In this document: in pieces, positions 43,890-52,452 of the stretch | Numbering within the stretch: the stretch's first letter is position 1 | Layout: every line of letters starts with the position of its first letter | From: Aquabacterium sp. | GTDB lineage: Bacteria; Pseudomonadota; Gammaproteobacteria; Burkholderiales; Burkholderiaceae_C | Assembly: GCF_016234775.1 (NCBI RefSeq) | Contig: NZ_JACRAH010000062.1 | Coordinates: 26,937-90,936 of the forward strand | Direction: 5' to 3' | Length of the DNA stretch: 64,000 nt | Translations under genes and position numbers: made by a program | Notes under the pieces: generated by a model | The model's database searches: none | What the model was told of the DNA's origin: nothing | Seen by the model: only the letters and a program-made list of their open reading frames with translations

Positions 43890-44950
43890 GTTCCCTCCTT
43901 CGTCAGCAGGACGTCGGTCACGAGGTGTTGCGGAAAGGTCTGGCGGGCCAGCGCCAGGAATTCGCGTGCGTTGAAACTGCCGCCAAAGGGTGAGCTGGGG
44001 TTGAGCGTGATGCCCAGCAATCGGATGGCACGCAGCGCCAGTACCCGGCCGCCCAGGCGCTCGAAGGTGTGCAGATCGGTGGCATCGACGAACAGCCTGG
44101 TGCCGTCCGCCACGATCAAGGTCAAGCCTGGCTGGTGTTGCGCGATGTGTTGCAGGGCCTGCCACAAGCGCTTGCCCACGGCGCCCGATACGGCCACCGT
44201 CGAGATCGCTTTCAGATCGTTGGCCAACAAGGCTGGCGCGGCGTTGATGGTGGCGATGTGATCGTGAAACAGGCAGTCGCCTTGCTGATCCCAGGCGCCC
44301 ACGCCTCCGTGCGCCCAGACCGCCTGCGTGCGGGCCAGTATCTCGGCAGGTGCTGGCGGGATGCCCAGAATGGTCAGCCTGTCGTGCGTCTTGCGTAGCA
44401 CATCGGCGATGCCACCACCGATGGCCGCCCCGGTGGCCAGCACCACGCCATCGGCCATGGCGGGCGACGCATGGTGGCTGCGGCCCAGTGCGCCGTCGAG
44501 CATGATCATGTCGGCGCCGCATTGCCGGAGCAGGGCGATCACCTTGTGCTGGTCGTGGTTGCGTGAGGCACCGGCCACCTCCATCTCGCCCGCCTCGATC
44601 ACCTTGACGATGAGGATCTCGCCCATGGGGCTGCTCACGCCCGTGGTGTCGATCAACTTGATGCGGGCCTTGGCGCGCACGAGGGTGTCACTGGCCGTGG
44701 CCACCAGATTGCCAGGCGTGACCCTCACCGGCGTCTTGGGGATGGCGTAAACCTGATCGTGCGCCTCGCCGTCGCGCCCGATGGAGGTGAGTCCCACTGT
44801 CAGGCGCTCGGCGTGGGCCTGTGCCAGCAAGTGGTTGAGGCTCACCGTCTTGCCGGTGTTCTTGGTCATGCCCATGACGGCCACCGTGTGCACCTGCTGT
44901 GCACGCAGCCCTTGCCACAAGGGGCAATGTGGGGCGAGGTGGCTTGACAT
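43886..44950 (-). CDS. P-loop protein of the lysine aminomutase operon, KamB-like
   Basis: 354 residues. P-loop GMTKNTGKTVSLNHLL is near residues 27-42, then GLTSIGRDGEAHD and LIDTTGVSSPMGEI as further nucleotide-site features, and MIMLDGALGRSHHASPAMADGVVLATGAAIGG. In clostridia and fusobacteria, KamB and the MutS-like KamC are thought to reactivate lysine 5,6-aminomutase when its cobalamin is inactivated. This protein fits the first role by position; no KamC homologue is in the window. Symbol withheld because the KamB identity is by context. Confidence 0.75.
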   Translation of the reverse strand: MSSHLAPHCPLWQGLRAQQVHTVAVMGMTKNTGKTVSLNHLLAQAHAERLTVGLTSIGRDGEAHDQVYAIPKTPVRVTPGNLVATASDTLVRAKARIKLIDTTGVSSPMGEILIVKVIEAGEMEVAGASRNHDQHKVIALLRQCGADMIMLDGALGRSHHASPAMADGVVLATGAAIGGGIADVLRKTHDRLTILGIPPAPAEILARTQAVWAHGGVGAWDQQGDCLFHDHIATINAAPALLANDLKAISTVAVSGAVGKRLWQALQHIAQHQPGLTLIVADGTRLFVDATDLHTFERLGGRVLALRAIRLLGITLNPSSPFGGSFNAREFLALARQTFPQHLVTDVLLTKEGT

Positions 44951-44964
44951 GGTTGCGCCTCGCG

Positions 44965-46059
44965 TCAGACGTACAGCGTCTCGAACAAGTGCCGCAAGCT
45001 GGCCGACTCGCGCAGCAAGGAGAGGGCGTAGTCCGCGTTGCCCTTGGCGTAGCCATTGCCCATCAGCATGTCCACATCCTTGCCCACGCCCTCGGCGCCC
45101 AGTGAGGCTGCCGTGAAGCTCGTGGCCATGGAGAAGAAGTAGATGCGGCCTCGGTCTCGGGTGGCCAGGATGCTGCCCATCTCGGTGTGCGGCAGGTTCA
45201 CACAGTTGATCACCACATCGGCCAGCTTGCCTTGTGTGGCCGTGGATACGGCTTGTGCCATGGCCACGGCGTCGGCGGCGTCCACACGCAGGGCGTGGTC
45301 GACCCAGCCCAGTTCACGCATGCGTTCGCAATCTTTCTCGAAAGGCGAGATGCCGATCACGCAGCCTGCAGGCCCCGCGCGCTTTCTGGCCTCGTACACG
45401 CACAGCGTGCCTGACTTGCCGCCACCGCCGACCACGACCACCGTGTCACCGGGCTGAACCAGGCGCGCCGTCTGCGCGGGCGCACCGGCCACATCCAGGA
45501 TGGCCAGGGCCACCTTTTCAGGGATGTCATCCGGCAGTTTGGCGTACAGGCCGCTTTCAAACAAGATGGCCTGGCCGCTGATGTCCACCTGATCCTGTTC
45601 CAGATGCACATGGTGGATGCGCTCGATATGAAGCGGTGTCAGCGACAGCGACACCATGGTGGCAATGCGGTCGCCCACGGCCAGATCGAGCCGGCCAGCC
45701 AGCGCGGCACCGATGCTGGCCACGCGACCGATCAACATGCCGCCCGATCCCGTTGCCGGGTTGTGCAGCTTGCCCCGCTGCGCCACGATGTCGAGGATGG
45801 TGGCGGCGATGCGGTCCGGGTCACCTTGCGATGCCTGCTTGATCTGCGTGAAACTGGCCGCGTCCACGTTGAGGGCTTGAACGTCGATCAGGATCTCGTT
45901 GTCATACGCCGCCATGGTGTTGTCGATGCGCCAGGCGGGTTGCGGCAGCACGCCAGCAGGTTGCAGGACGCGGTGTGTGCCATAGGGGCAACCGTGCTGG
46001 CCGGCATGCATCGGCACATGCAGCATGGCTGGGGTGGCATGGGGCAGTTGAGCGCACAT
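44965..46059 (-). CDS. kdd: L-erythro-3,5-diaminohexanoate dehydrogenase
   Basis: 364 residues. Oxidatively deaminates 3,5-diaminohexanoate to 3-keto-5-aminohexanoate with NAD(P). It is a medium-chain-like dehydrogenase with the nucleotide motif VVVVGGGGKSGTLCVYEARK, N-terminal YGTHRVLQPAGVLPQPAWRID and GKLHNPATGSGGMLIGRV, and C-terminal MLMGNGYAKGNADYALSLLRE. It lies 15 bases after kamA and 14 before the P-loop gene. Confidence 0.93.
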   Translation of the reverse strand: MCAQLPHATPAMLHVPMHAGQHGCPYGTHRVLQPAGVLPQPAWRIDNTMAAYDNEILIDVQALNVDAASFTQIKQASQGDPDRIAATILDIVAQRGKLHNPATGSGGMLIGRVASIGAALAGRLDLAVGDRIATMVSLSLTPLHIERIHHVHLEQDQVDISGQAILFESGLYAKLPDDIPEKVALAILDVAGAPAQTARLVQPGDTVVVVGGGGKSGTLCVYEARKRAGPAGCVIGISPFEKDCERMRELGWVDHALRVDAADAVAMAQAVSTATQGKLADVVINCVNLPHTEMGSILATRDRGRIYFFSMATSFTAASLGAEGVGKDVDMLMGNGYAKGNADYALSLLRESASLRHLFETLYV

Positions 46060-46074
46060 GGCCTGGCCCTCCCG

Positions 46075-47343
46075 TCAGTTGCTCTGCGAAGGCAGGCTGA
46101 AGTGCTGCCCCAGGCCCGGCATTTCCACCGTCTTGCCGGCATAGTTGCGGCAGTGGATGGTGGTGCCGCTGCCGTCCGCCAGGGCCTCTTCGCGCACATA
46201 GCTGGGGATGATGGGCAGCTTGCCCAGCCCGCCCAGGCCATCGACGATGAAGGTGGGCACGGCCGGGCCGCTGATCCAGCCGCGCAGGCCCTCGTACAGC
46301 TCCAGCATGCGGCGATGCGGCACGATGAAGTGGTGGGCACCTTCCACCATGTCGGTGGAGTAAACGTAGTAGGGGCGCACACCCATCTCGATGGCCTGCA
46401 TGAACAGCTCGCGCATCACCTCCACGCTGTCGTTCACGCCCTTGAGGCACACGCTCTGCAGGCCCATCATTATCCCGGCCTTTTGCAGCATCTTCACGCG
46501 CTGGCGCAGCAGGGGCGTGATCTCCTTGTGGTGGTTGATGTGGATGTTGACCATCTGCACGCGGTGCTTCTCCAGCACGGCGCACAGCTCGGGCGTGATG
46601 CGGGTGGGCAGTTGCACCACCATGCGCGAGCCGATGCGCAGGAAGCGCACATGCGGTGCACGGCTGCGGATGGCGCCCAGGATCTCGTCGAGGCGCTCGT
46701 CGGTGAAGGTCAACGGGTCTCCACCTGACAGCAGCACGTCTTCGATGTGCTTGTTGCTGGCGATGTAGTCAATTGAGGCTTCGATCTCGTCCTTGTGAAC
46801 CGAGCCTGATGGCTGCGACACCATGCGCTTGCGCGTGCAGAAGCGGCACAGGGCCGCGCAGGTGTTGCTGACCAGGAAGAGCACGCGGCGCGGATAGCGG
46901 TGCACCACGCTGGTCCCGGGGATGGTGTCGCGCTCCTCGCCCAGTTCGTCCAGCATGGTGGCAAAGCCGGGCTGGGTCTGTTCATGGAAGGAGGGCAGGT
47001 ACTGCAGGCGGATGGGGCAGTTCGGATCATCGCGGTCCATCAGTTGCGCCATATAGGGCGTGACGGAGATGGCGAACTTGTCATACACCGTGTGGTCCAC
47101 GTCTTCGACCTTGTGCAGCACGCCCATCAGCTCGGTGTGATGGGTGTAGCGGCGTGAGAACTGCTTCTGCCAGGGTTCGCTCTCAGGGTCATAGGCCTGG
47201 AGTTCATCCCAGCTCAAGAGCTTTCGGGGGGAGGTGCTGCAGGACGCGGGCGCTGGAAGGGCTTGCCTGCCTGGAACGAAGTTGATCGGGACTTCGGCCG
47301 ATGGGGCTTCTGCAGCGTGAGGGGCCTCTAGAACGTGCGGCAT
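46075..47343 (-). CDS. kamA: Lysine 2,3-aminomutase
   Basis: 422 residues. Radical-SAM, PLP-dependent enzyme converting L-lysine to beta-lysine. The cluster motif is Cys162-x3-Cys166-x2-Cys169 in CAALCRFCTRKR; SGGDPLTFTDERLDEIL and the PLP-region PYYVYSTDMVEGAHHF and GPAVPTFIVDGLGG follow. The ATG at 47343 is chosen because an AGGAG lies 8 bases before it. It is first in the seven-gene operon and divergent from the Lrp-type regulator. Length and context favour true lysine aminomutase over the EpmB group. Confidence 0.95.
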   Translation of the reverse strand: MPHVLEAPHAAEAPSAEVPINFVPGRQALPAPASCSTSPRKLLSWDELQAYDPESEPWQKQFSRRYTHHTELMGVLHKVEDVDHTVYDKFAISVTPYMAQLMDRDDPNCPIRLQYLPSFHEQTQPGFATMLDELGEERDTIPGTSVVHRYPRRVLFLVSNTCAALCRFCTRKRMVSQPSGSVHKDEIEASIDYIASNKHIEDVLLSGGDPLTFTDERLDEILGAIRSRAPHVRFLRIGSRMVVQLPTRITPELCAVLEKHRVQMVNIHINHHKEITPLLRQRVKMLQKAGIMMGLQSVCLKGVNDSVEVMRELFMQAIEMGVRPYYVYSTDMVEGAHHFIVPHRRMLELYEGLRGWISGPAVPTFIVDGLGGLGKLPIIPSYVREEALADGSGTTIHCRNYAGKTVEMPGLGQHFSLPSQSN

Positions 47344-47508
47344 GGTGGCGCTCCTGCAAGCGGAGGGCGGGGCCTGCTGGCGAGGCTCGCGACGGGCTTG
47401 ACCGCCGTCCATGGGTATCAGTCTAGGAGGGGTAAGTGCCGATGAAAACCGTCAATCTGACTGAAATATGGTGAACAAATCGGTCGTTTTGATGCAAATA
47501 ATGGCGAC

Positions 47509-47991
47509 ATGAGCAAGTCAGCATCCACCAAGGGGGCCAGCCCGGCCAGCCGGATCGTGCTGGACGATCTGGACCACCAGCTCATCGAGCTGCTGAAGGT
47601 CAACGCGCGCCTGCCGCTGGTGAACATCGCCAAGGCCTTGGGTTGTGCGCGCAGCACGGCGCAATTGCGGCTCAAGGCGCTGGAAGATGCCGGCGTCATC
47701 ACCGGCTATACGGTGAGCGTGAGCAGCACGCGCGGGCCCCATGTGATCCGTGCCATGGTGCTGATCTCGATCGAATCCCGCCATGAGCCCAGCGTGATGC
47801 GGGAGTTGGCCAAGCGCCACGAGATCACCAAGCTGTATTCGGTGAGCGGCCGTTATGACCTGTGCGCCATGTTGCTCACAGATTCCACGCAAGAGCTGGA
47901 TGCGGTGATCGACCGCATCCGCAATGTGCAAGGCGTGCTCGACACCTTTTCAACGATTGTCCTGTCGACCAAGCTGGATCGACCCGAGTGA
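47509..47991 (+). CDS. Lrp/AsnC-family regulator, divergent from the lysine operon
   Basis: 160 residues. N-terminal helix-turn-helix in LDDLDHQLIELLKVNARLPLVNIAKALGCARSTAQLRLKALEDAGVITGY and a C-terminal RAM ligand domain ending DTFSTIVLSTKL. Divergent from kamA across 165 bases, so it is a candidate lysine-responsive regulator of the operon. I could not identify a convincing operator in the intergenic region. Confidence 0.9.
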   Translation: MSKSASTKGASPASRIVLDDLDHQLIELLKVNARLPLVNIAKALGCARSTAQLRLKALEDAGVITGYTVSVSSTRGPHVIRAMVLISIESRHEPSVMRELAKRHEITKLYSVSGRYDLCAMLLTDSTQELDAVIDRIRNVQGVLDTFSTIVLSTKLDRPE

Positions 47992-48006
47992 GCCTGAACA
48001 GTCGGC

Positions 48007-48873
48007 TTACTTCAGCAAGCCTGTCGCGCGGCCCACCTGCTCGATCACGTTGAAATCATCCACGTTGGCGGTCACGAACTTCTTCGCGCCTTGCAGATCC
48101 AGCACGGCTTTCTCTTCCGGCTTGGTTGCATCCAGCGACAGGAAGGCGTTGGCGAACTTCTGCACGGTGGCAGCGGGCAGGTCCTTGCGGGCGGTCCACA
48201 CATAGTCCACAAAGGGCGGGGTGGTCCAGACGGCCTTGACCTTGGTCTTGTCGAACTTGTCGCCCGCGACCAGGCGCTGCCACACCTCGATGTTCAAAGC
48301 GCCAGCTTGCACCTTGCCGGATTCCACCATCTTCACCGTGGCATCGTGGGCGCCGCTGTAGATGGGCGCGCCGGCAAAGTCCTTGTCGGCATCGATCTTG
48401 AACTGGGTGCTCAGGAAATAGCGTGGGAACAGGTGCCCTGAGGTCGAGCTTTTGGAGCCAAAGGCAAAGCTCTTGCCGCGCATGTCTTCCGGCTTGTTGA
48501 TGCCGGACGCGGTGTTGGCGATGAACACGCTGTGGAACTCGCGGTCGATGTCGCGCATCACGACGGGCTTGGCGCCAGACATCACCTTGGCCTGCACAAA
48601 GGTGAAGCCACCCAGCCAGGCGAAGTCAACCTTGCCTGCGCCCAATGCGGCCACGGCGGCGCCGTAGTCGATCACGGGCACGTACACCACCTTCACGCCC
48701 AGGTGCTTTTGCAGGTGATCAACGAGCGGTTGGTATTTGCGAGCCAGCTCGGTTGGGTTCTCGTCAGGGATGCCGGATACGCGGATGACGTCTTCCGCGT
48801 GGGCGAACTGGGCATGCAGTGCGAGCAAAGGGGCCAGCAGCAACATGCGGCGGGCGAAGCGATTCGGTGTCAT
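48007..48873 (-). CDS. PhnD-type substrate-binding protein, probable selenium oxyanion transporter
   Basis: 288 residues. Cleavable signal ending at QFAHA, then a phosphonate/phosphite-type binding protein: IRVSGIPDENPTELARKYQPLVDHLQKHLG, DFAWLGGFTFVQA, FAFGSKSSTSGHLFPRYFL. A subgroup of this family occurs next to selD and is annotated as a putative selenate transporter. Here the system is cotranscribed with mnmH and faces selD, so selenate or selenite uptake is the best guess. Last gene of the unit; stop followed directly by the Lrp gene's 3' end on the other strand. Confidence 0.85.
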   Translation of the reverse strand: MTPNRFARRMLLLAPLLALHAQFAHAEDVIRVSGIPDENPTELARKYQPLVDHLQKHLGVKVVYVPVIDYGAAVAALGAGKVDFAWLGGFTFVQAKVMSGAKPVVMRDIDREFHSVFIANTASGINKPEDMRGKSFAFGSKSSTSGHLFPRYFLSTQFKIDADKDFAGAPIYSGAHDATVKMVESGKVQAGALNIEVWQRLVAGDKFDKTKVKAVWTTPPFVDYVWTARKDLPAATVQKFANAFLSLDATKPEEKAVLDLQGAKKFVTANVDDFNVIEQVGRATGLLK

Positions 48874-48927
48874 GGCAAGGGTCTTTCAGGGTTGAGATGA
48901 CAGACGGTGCGCAAGTTGCGGCAGCCA

Positions 48928-50607
48928 TCAAGCGTAAGTGATCAGCAGTGGTTTGGCATGAGGCGAAGACAGAATCCGGGTGCGGACCTTGTCGCCGATC
49001 GCATCGACCACGGCCACCAGCAGGAGCATGGTCAACAACAGCAGGCTCAGGTCGCGCATGTGGAACAGGCTGATGGCCGTGTTCAAGGCGTCGCCAATCC
49101 CGCCAGCACCTACAAAGCCGACCATGGCTGTCGCACGCACGTTGACCTCGAAACGGTAAAGTGTGAACGCGGCCAGCCTGGCCTTGACCTGAGGCAGCAC
49201 GCCAAAAAGGAAGGTGGCCAGCCCGCCTGCACCTTGGGCTTGCAGGACACCTGGCGGCCCGCTTTCTACTTCTTCGAACACGTCGGCAAACAGGCGCCCC
49301 ATGACGCCCATGTTGTGAACAGCGATGGCCATGATGCCGGCCAGTGGGCCGCCTCCTACCCACACCACGAACACCAGTGCCAAGGTCAGTTCGGGCATCA
49401 CGCGCGTGCCTTGCAGCAGCGCGCGGCTGGCCCATTTCACGGCCTGGCGGCCCAGTCGAGACAAGGCGCCTGTGCGCGGCGGATCAACCAGATAGCTGCC
49501 CGTCATGAGGTGCGTCGCAGCCAGCGGTGCCAGCACAAACGCCACACACGCTGAGACCAATGTGGCCACCCAGGCCATCATCAGTGTCTCGCCAATCTGT
49601 GCGACGACGGTATGCAGAAAGGGCTGATCCAGCACGAGATTGTCAAAGGTGAGCAGGGCAGGCGCCTGGCTGGTGAACAGGTCTCCCCACGGGATTTCCA
49701 GCTTGTGCAGGGCCCAGATGGTGCCCAGGGTCGCAAAGCCCAGGGACCAGCGCAGCCCACGTTGCCGCAAATGGGCGCTGATCACTTCCAGCGCGACCAC
49801 AAACGCCAGGACGGCCAGCAAGGTGGTGGCCAGCTTGTCGTACTGGAAGTAGCGCAGGCTCAGGGCAATTTCGCTACCCAGGCCACCCGCACCCACCACA
49901 CCCAGGATGGTGCCGATGCGGATATTGCACTCCAGGCAGAACAGGGCGTAGCCCGTCCATTGCCTACGCACCTGCGGCAGCACGCCATGTAGAAAGATTG
50001 CCCAACGTGAGGCGCCGGTGGCGCGCAGTGCCTGAATGACGCGGGGCTCGACGGCTTCTGCCAGTTCCGCGTACAGCTTGCCGATATTGCCGCCTACCGT
50101 CAGCCCGATGGCCAGCACGGCGGCACCTGGGCCTAGCCCGATGAGGCGCACGAAGATGTAGGCCCAGACGATCTCCGGGATCGAACGCAACACGCTGAGT
50201 ACCAGGCGGATCAGCCAGCGTAGTGCGGCCAGGCTGTGGCGAGCCCAGGCGGGCGCACGGCGGGGTGGATCAGTCAGATCCGGCACGGTGATCGCCAGGA
50301 AGGACAAGCTGGTGCCCAGCACCACCGCCATCACGGTACCCAGGATCCCGATCAACAGGCTCTCAATGGACAGCTCGACGACACGCCCGATGAAATCCCC
50401 CGAGAAATCGGGATGGGCCATGCCAGACAGGATCTCCCCGGCATTGCGCAGGCCGTCGCTGTCAAACAGCTTGCCGGGTTGCGCGCCAGACAGCGTCAGG
50501 CACAGCCATCCGCTCAGACCGATGAGCAAGCACATGGCGTACTGACGCCAGCGTGCCTGGCGCTCACGTTGCCAGCCAGGATCAGATGCGTTCATGGCTG
50601 CCCGCAT
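48928..50607 (-). CDS. Fused double-domain ABC permease (PhnE-like)
   Basis: 559 residues with two permease halves in one chain. The first (about 75-270) contains EIVWAYIFVRLIGLGPGAAVLAIGL and GTILGVVGAGGLGSEIALSL; the second (about 330-540) contains MPELTLALVFVVWVGGGPLAGIMAIAVH and TAMVGFVGAGGIGDALNTAISLF. Each includes the EAA-type loop with the conserved Gly that contacts the ATPase. Most PhnE-like permeases are single. The start overlaps the ATPase stop by 26 bases; an ATG at 50595 is an alternative. Confidence 0.88.
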   Translation of the reverse strand: MRAAMNASDPGWQRERQARWRQYAMCLLIGLSGWLCLTLSGAQPGKLFDSDGLRNAGEILSGMAHPDFSGDFIGRVVELSIESLLIGILGTVMAVVLGTSLSFLAITVPDLTDPPRRAPAWARHSLAALRWLIRLVLSVLRSIPEIVWAYIFVRLIGLGPGAAVLAIGLTVGGNIGKLYAELAEAVEPRVIQALRATGASRWAIFLHGVLPQVRRQWTGYALFCLECNIRIGTILGVVGAGGLGSEIALSLRYFQYDKLATTLLAVLAFVVALEVISAHLRQRGLRWSLGFATLGTIWALHKLEIPWGDLFTSQAPALLTFDNLVLDQPFLHTVVAQIGETLMMAWVATLVSACVAFVLAPLAATHLMTGSYLVDPPRTGALSRLGRQAVKWASRALLQGTRVMPELTLALVFVVWVGGGPLAGIMAIAVHNMGVMGRLFADVFEEVESGPPGVLQAQGAGGLATFLFGVLPQVKARLAAFTLYRFEVNVRATAMVGFVGAGGIGDALNTAISLFHMRDLSLLLLTMLLLVAVVDAIGDKVRTRILSSPHAKPLLITYA

Positions 50608-51352
50608 ACAGTTGGGCCAGTCGTTCTTCCGATGCGTCTGCGGGAGTGCAGTCGAACATCACCTGCCCGCCGCGCAGGCCGATCACCCGGGTGCAGTCCT
50701 GTCGGACGATGTCGAACCAGTGCGTGCAGAACACCAGTGACATCGCGCGAGCCTTTGCCTGATCCACGATCAGGCGCGTGACGGACTTGGCCGTGTTGGG
50801 GTCCAGCGAGGCCGTGGGCTCGTCGGCCAGGAGCAAGCCCGGGTTGGCGATCAAGGCCCGTGCGATGGCCACACGCTGCATTTGCCCGCCGCTGAGTTCG
50901 CTCGCCTTGTCCCATTGGTGCTGGGCCATGTCGAGCGATTGCAGCAGGGTGGCCACACGATCAGCCTCCACGGGCATCACCGCGGCTTGCAGCGCCTTGT
51001 ACCAGGGCCAGGTCGACAGCAGGCCGGAGATCACATTGCTGTGCACCGTTGCTTGGGGCACGAGCAGATTCTGTTGCTCGACGATGCGGCAGCTTGATCG
51101 GTGCGCTTGCAAGGCTCGCCAGCTGAAATCGGCCATCGATCGGCCATTGACCTCGATCACACCGGCGGTGGGTCGCAAGGCCCCCGCAATCAGTCTGATC
51201 AAGGTGGATTTGCCTGCACCGCTGGGGCCGATCAGGGCAATGCGCTCCCCACCACCCAGGCTCAGGGCGATGTCCTGGAGCACGGCCTGTTTGCCCCAAT
51301 GGCGACTGACGTGGCGCAAGTGCACGCTGGGTGCCGACAAGGTTGTTGTCAT
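50582..51352 (-). CDS. ABC transporter ATP-binding protein (PhnC-like)
   Basis: 256 residues. Walker A GPSGAGKSTLIRLI, Q-loop CRIVEQQNLL, signature ELSGGQMQRVAIARAL, Walker B GLLLADEPTASLDP and the switch His in VFCTHWFDI. It energises the PhnE-like permease encoded next. It starts 5 bases after the mnmH stop, so it is almost certainly in the mnmH operon. Confidence 0.93.
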   Translation of the reverse strand: MTTTLSAPSVHLRHVSRHWGKQAVLQDIALSLGGGERIALIGPSGAGKSTLIRLIAGALRPTAGVIEVNGRSMADFSWRALQAHRSSCRIVEQQNLLVPQATVHSNVISGLLSTWPWYKALQAAVMPVEADRVATLLQSLDMAQHQWDKASELSGGQMQRVAIARALIANPGLLLADEPTASLDPNTAKSVTRLIVDQAKARAMSLVFCTHWFDIVRQDCTRVIGLRGGQVMFDCTPADASEERLAQLYAGSHERI

Positions 51353-51357
51353 GGCGA

Positions 51358-52407
51358 TCAGATCAGGGCGAGCATGTGCCGGGCCACCTGCTGGATCGAC
51401 GCGTCATCCAGCGCGTCAACCTGCACCGTCTGGCGTTCTGCCCACTTGTGAAAATGCGCCGCCTGCGAGCGGGCATAAAGCGGGTCGTAGTGCAACTCGG
51501 TCAGTTCGGCAAACAGGGGCGACAACTGCGATTGCCTGGCCCAATCCTGCCAGCGGGCGATGGTGTCCTTGCCGTGCATGGCGCGCAGCGATTCGAACTT
51601 GTCTGCCAGTGCGGCACCGTCATCGCCCAGATAAGCGTAGTCGCGCAACAGAAAAGCGAGGCGAGCTTCGGGAGACGCGTCGATCTCCAGGCATGGGCTG
51701 GCCCGCATGCGCTCGATCAGCGAGGTGGGCAGCGAGATGCGGCCAATCTTGCGGCTCTCGGCTTCCACGAAAACAGGCTTGTTCAGGTCGAACCGCTCGA
51801 TCACGGTTGCCATCGCCGTCTCGAATGCTTTTTGGGACGGTTGATCCACGCCCGGCATGGCACCCAGCAACGAGCCCTTGTGGGCGGCCAGCCCCTCCAG
51901 ATCCAGCACCTGCGCGCCTTGCTCGGCCAAGGCATGCAGCACGCGGGTTTTGGCGCTGCCTGTGGCGCCGCTCACCACATGCAGTTGCAACTGCGGGCAC
52001 AGGGCGTCCAGCAGCGCGATCACATGCTGGCGCCAGCGTTTGTAGCCGCCAGCCAGTTGTTGGGCATCCCAGCCCACCAGGCGCCACCAGGCCACCATCG
52101 AGCCACTGCGAAGGCCCCCGCGCCAGCAATACACCAGCGGTTTCCAGTCGGCCGGCATGTTGGCAAAACGGCCTTGCAGATGCCTGGCCAGATTGGCCGC
52201 GACCATGGCGCCGCCCACGCGACGGGCCTCAAAGGCGCCTTGTTGCTTGTAGATGGTGCCCACAATGCGGCGCTCTTCGTCGTCCAGCACAGGGCAGTTG
52301 ATGGCGCCAGGAATGTGGTCGAGCGCGAACTCCGAAGGCGAGCGGGCGTCGATGAGGCAGTCAAACAAGTGTCGATCGGCCACTTGAACGGGCCCACGAG
52401 CGCTCAT
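51358..52407 (-). CDS. mnmH: tRNA 2-selenouridine synthase
   Basis: 349 residues. Replaces sulfur by selenium at U34 of tRNAs for Lys, Glu and Gln, using selenophosphate. N-terminal rhodanese domain with FDCLIDARSPSEFALDHIPGAIN and active Cys in LVYCWRGGLRSGSM, then a P-loop domain with VSGATGSAKTRVLHAL. The ATG at 52407 (MSARGPVQ) is used because earlier codons overlap selD. It faces selD across 45 bases and leads the transporter genes. Confidence 0.94.
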   Translation of the reverse strand: MSARGPVQVADRHLFDCLIDARSPSEFALDHIPGAINCPVLDDEERRIVGTIYKQQGAFEARRVGGAMVAANLARHLQGRFANMPADWKPLVYCWRGGLRSGSMVAWWRLVGWDAQQLAGGYKRWRQHVIALLDALCPQLQLHVVSGATGSAKTRVLHALAEQGAQVLDLEGLAAHKGSLLGAMPGVDQPSQKAFETAMATVIERFDLNKPVFVEAESRKIGRISLPTSLIERMRASPCLEIDASPEARLAFLLRDYAYLGDDGAALADKFESLRAMHGKDTIARWQDWARQSQLSPLFAELTELHYDPLYARSQAAHFHKWAERQTVQVDALDDASIQQVARHMLALI

Positions 52408-52452
52408 CGGGGCGCCCCCGCTGGCACAATCGCTTCGAACTTCTGTTGACCC

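Noticed and set aside
42966..44261. 431-residue frame antisense to kamD and the P-loop gene.
   Set aside because: Shadow crossing two conserved genes.
47344..47508. Possible Lrp operator between kamA and the regulator.
   Set aside because: Only weak imperfect repeats (TCAGTC/GACTGA far apart); nothing specific enough to annotate.
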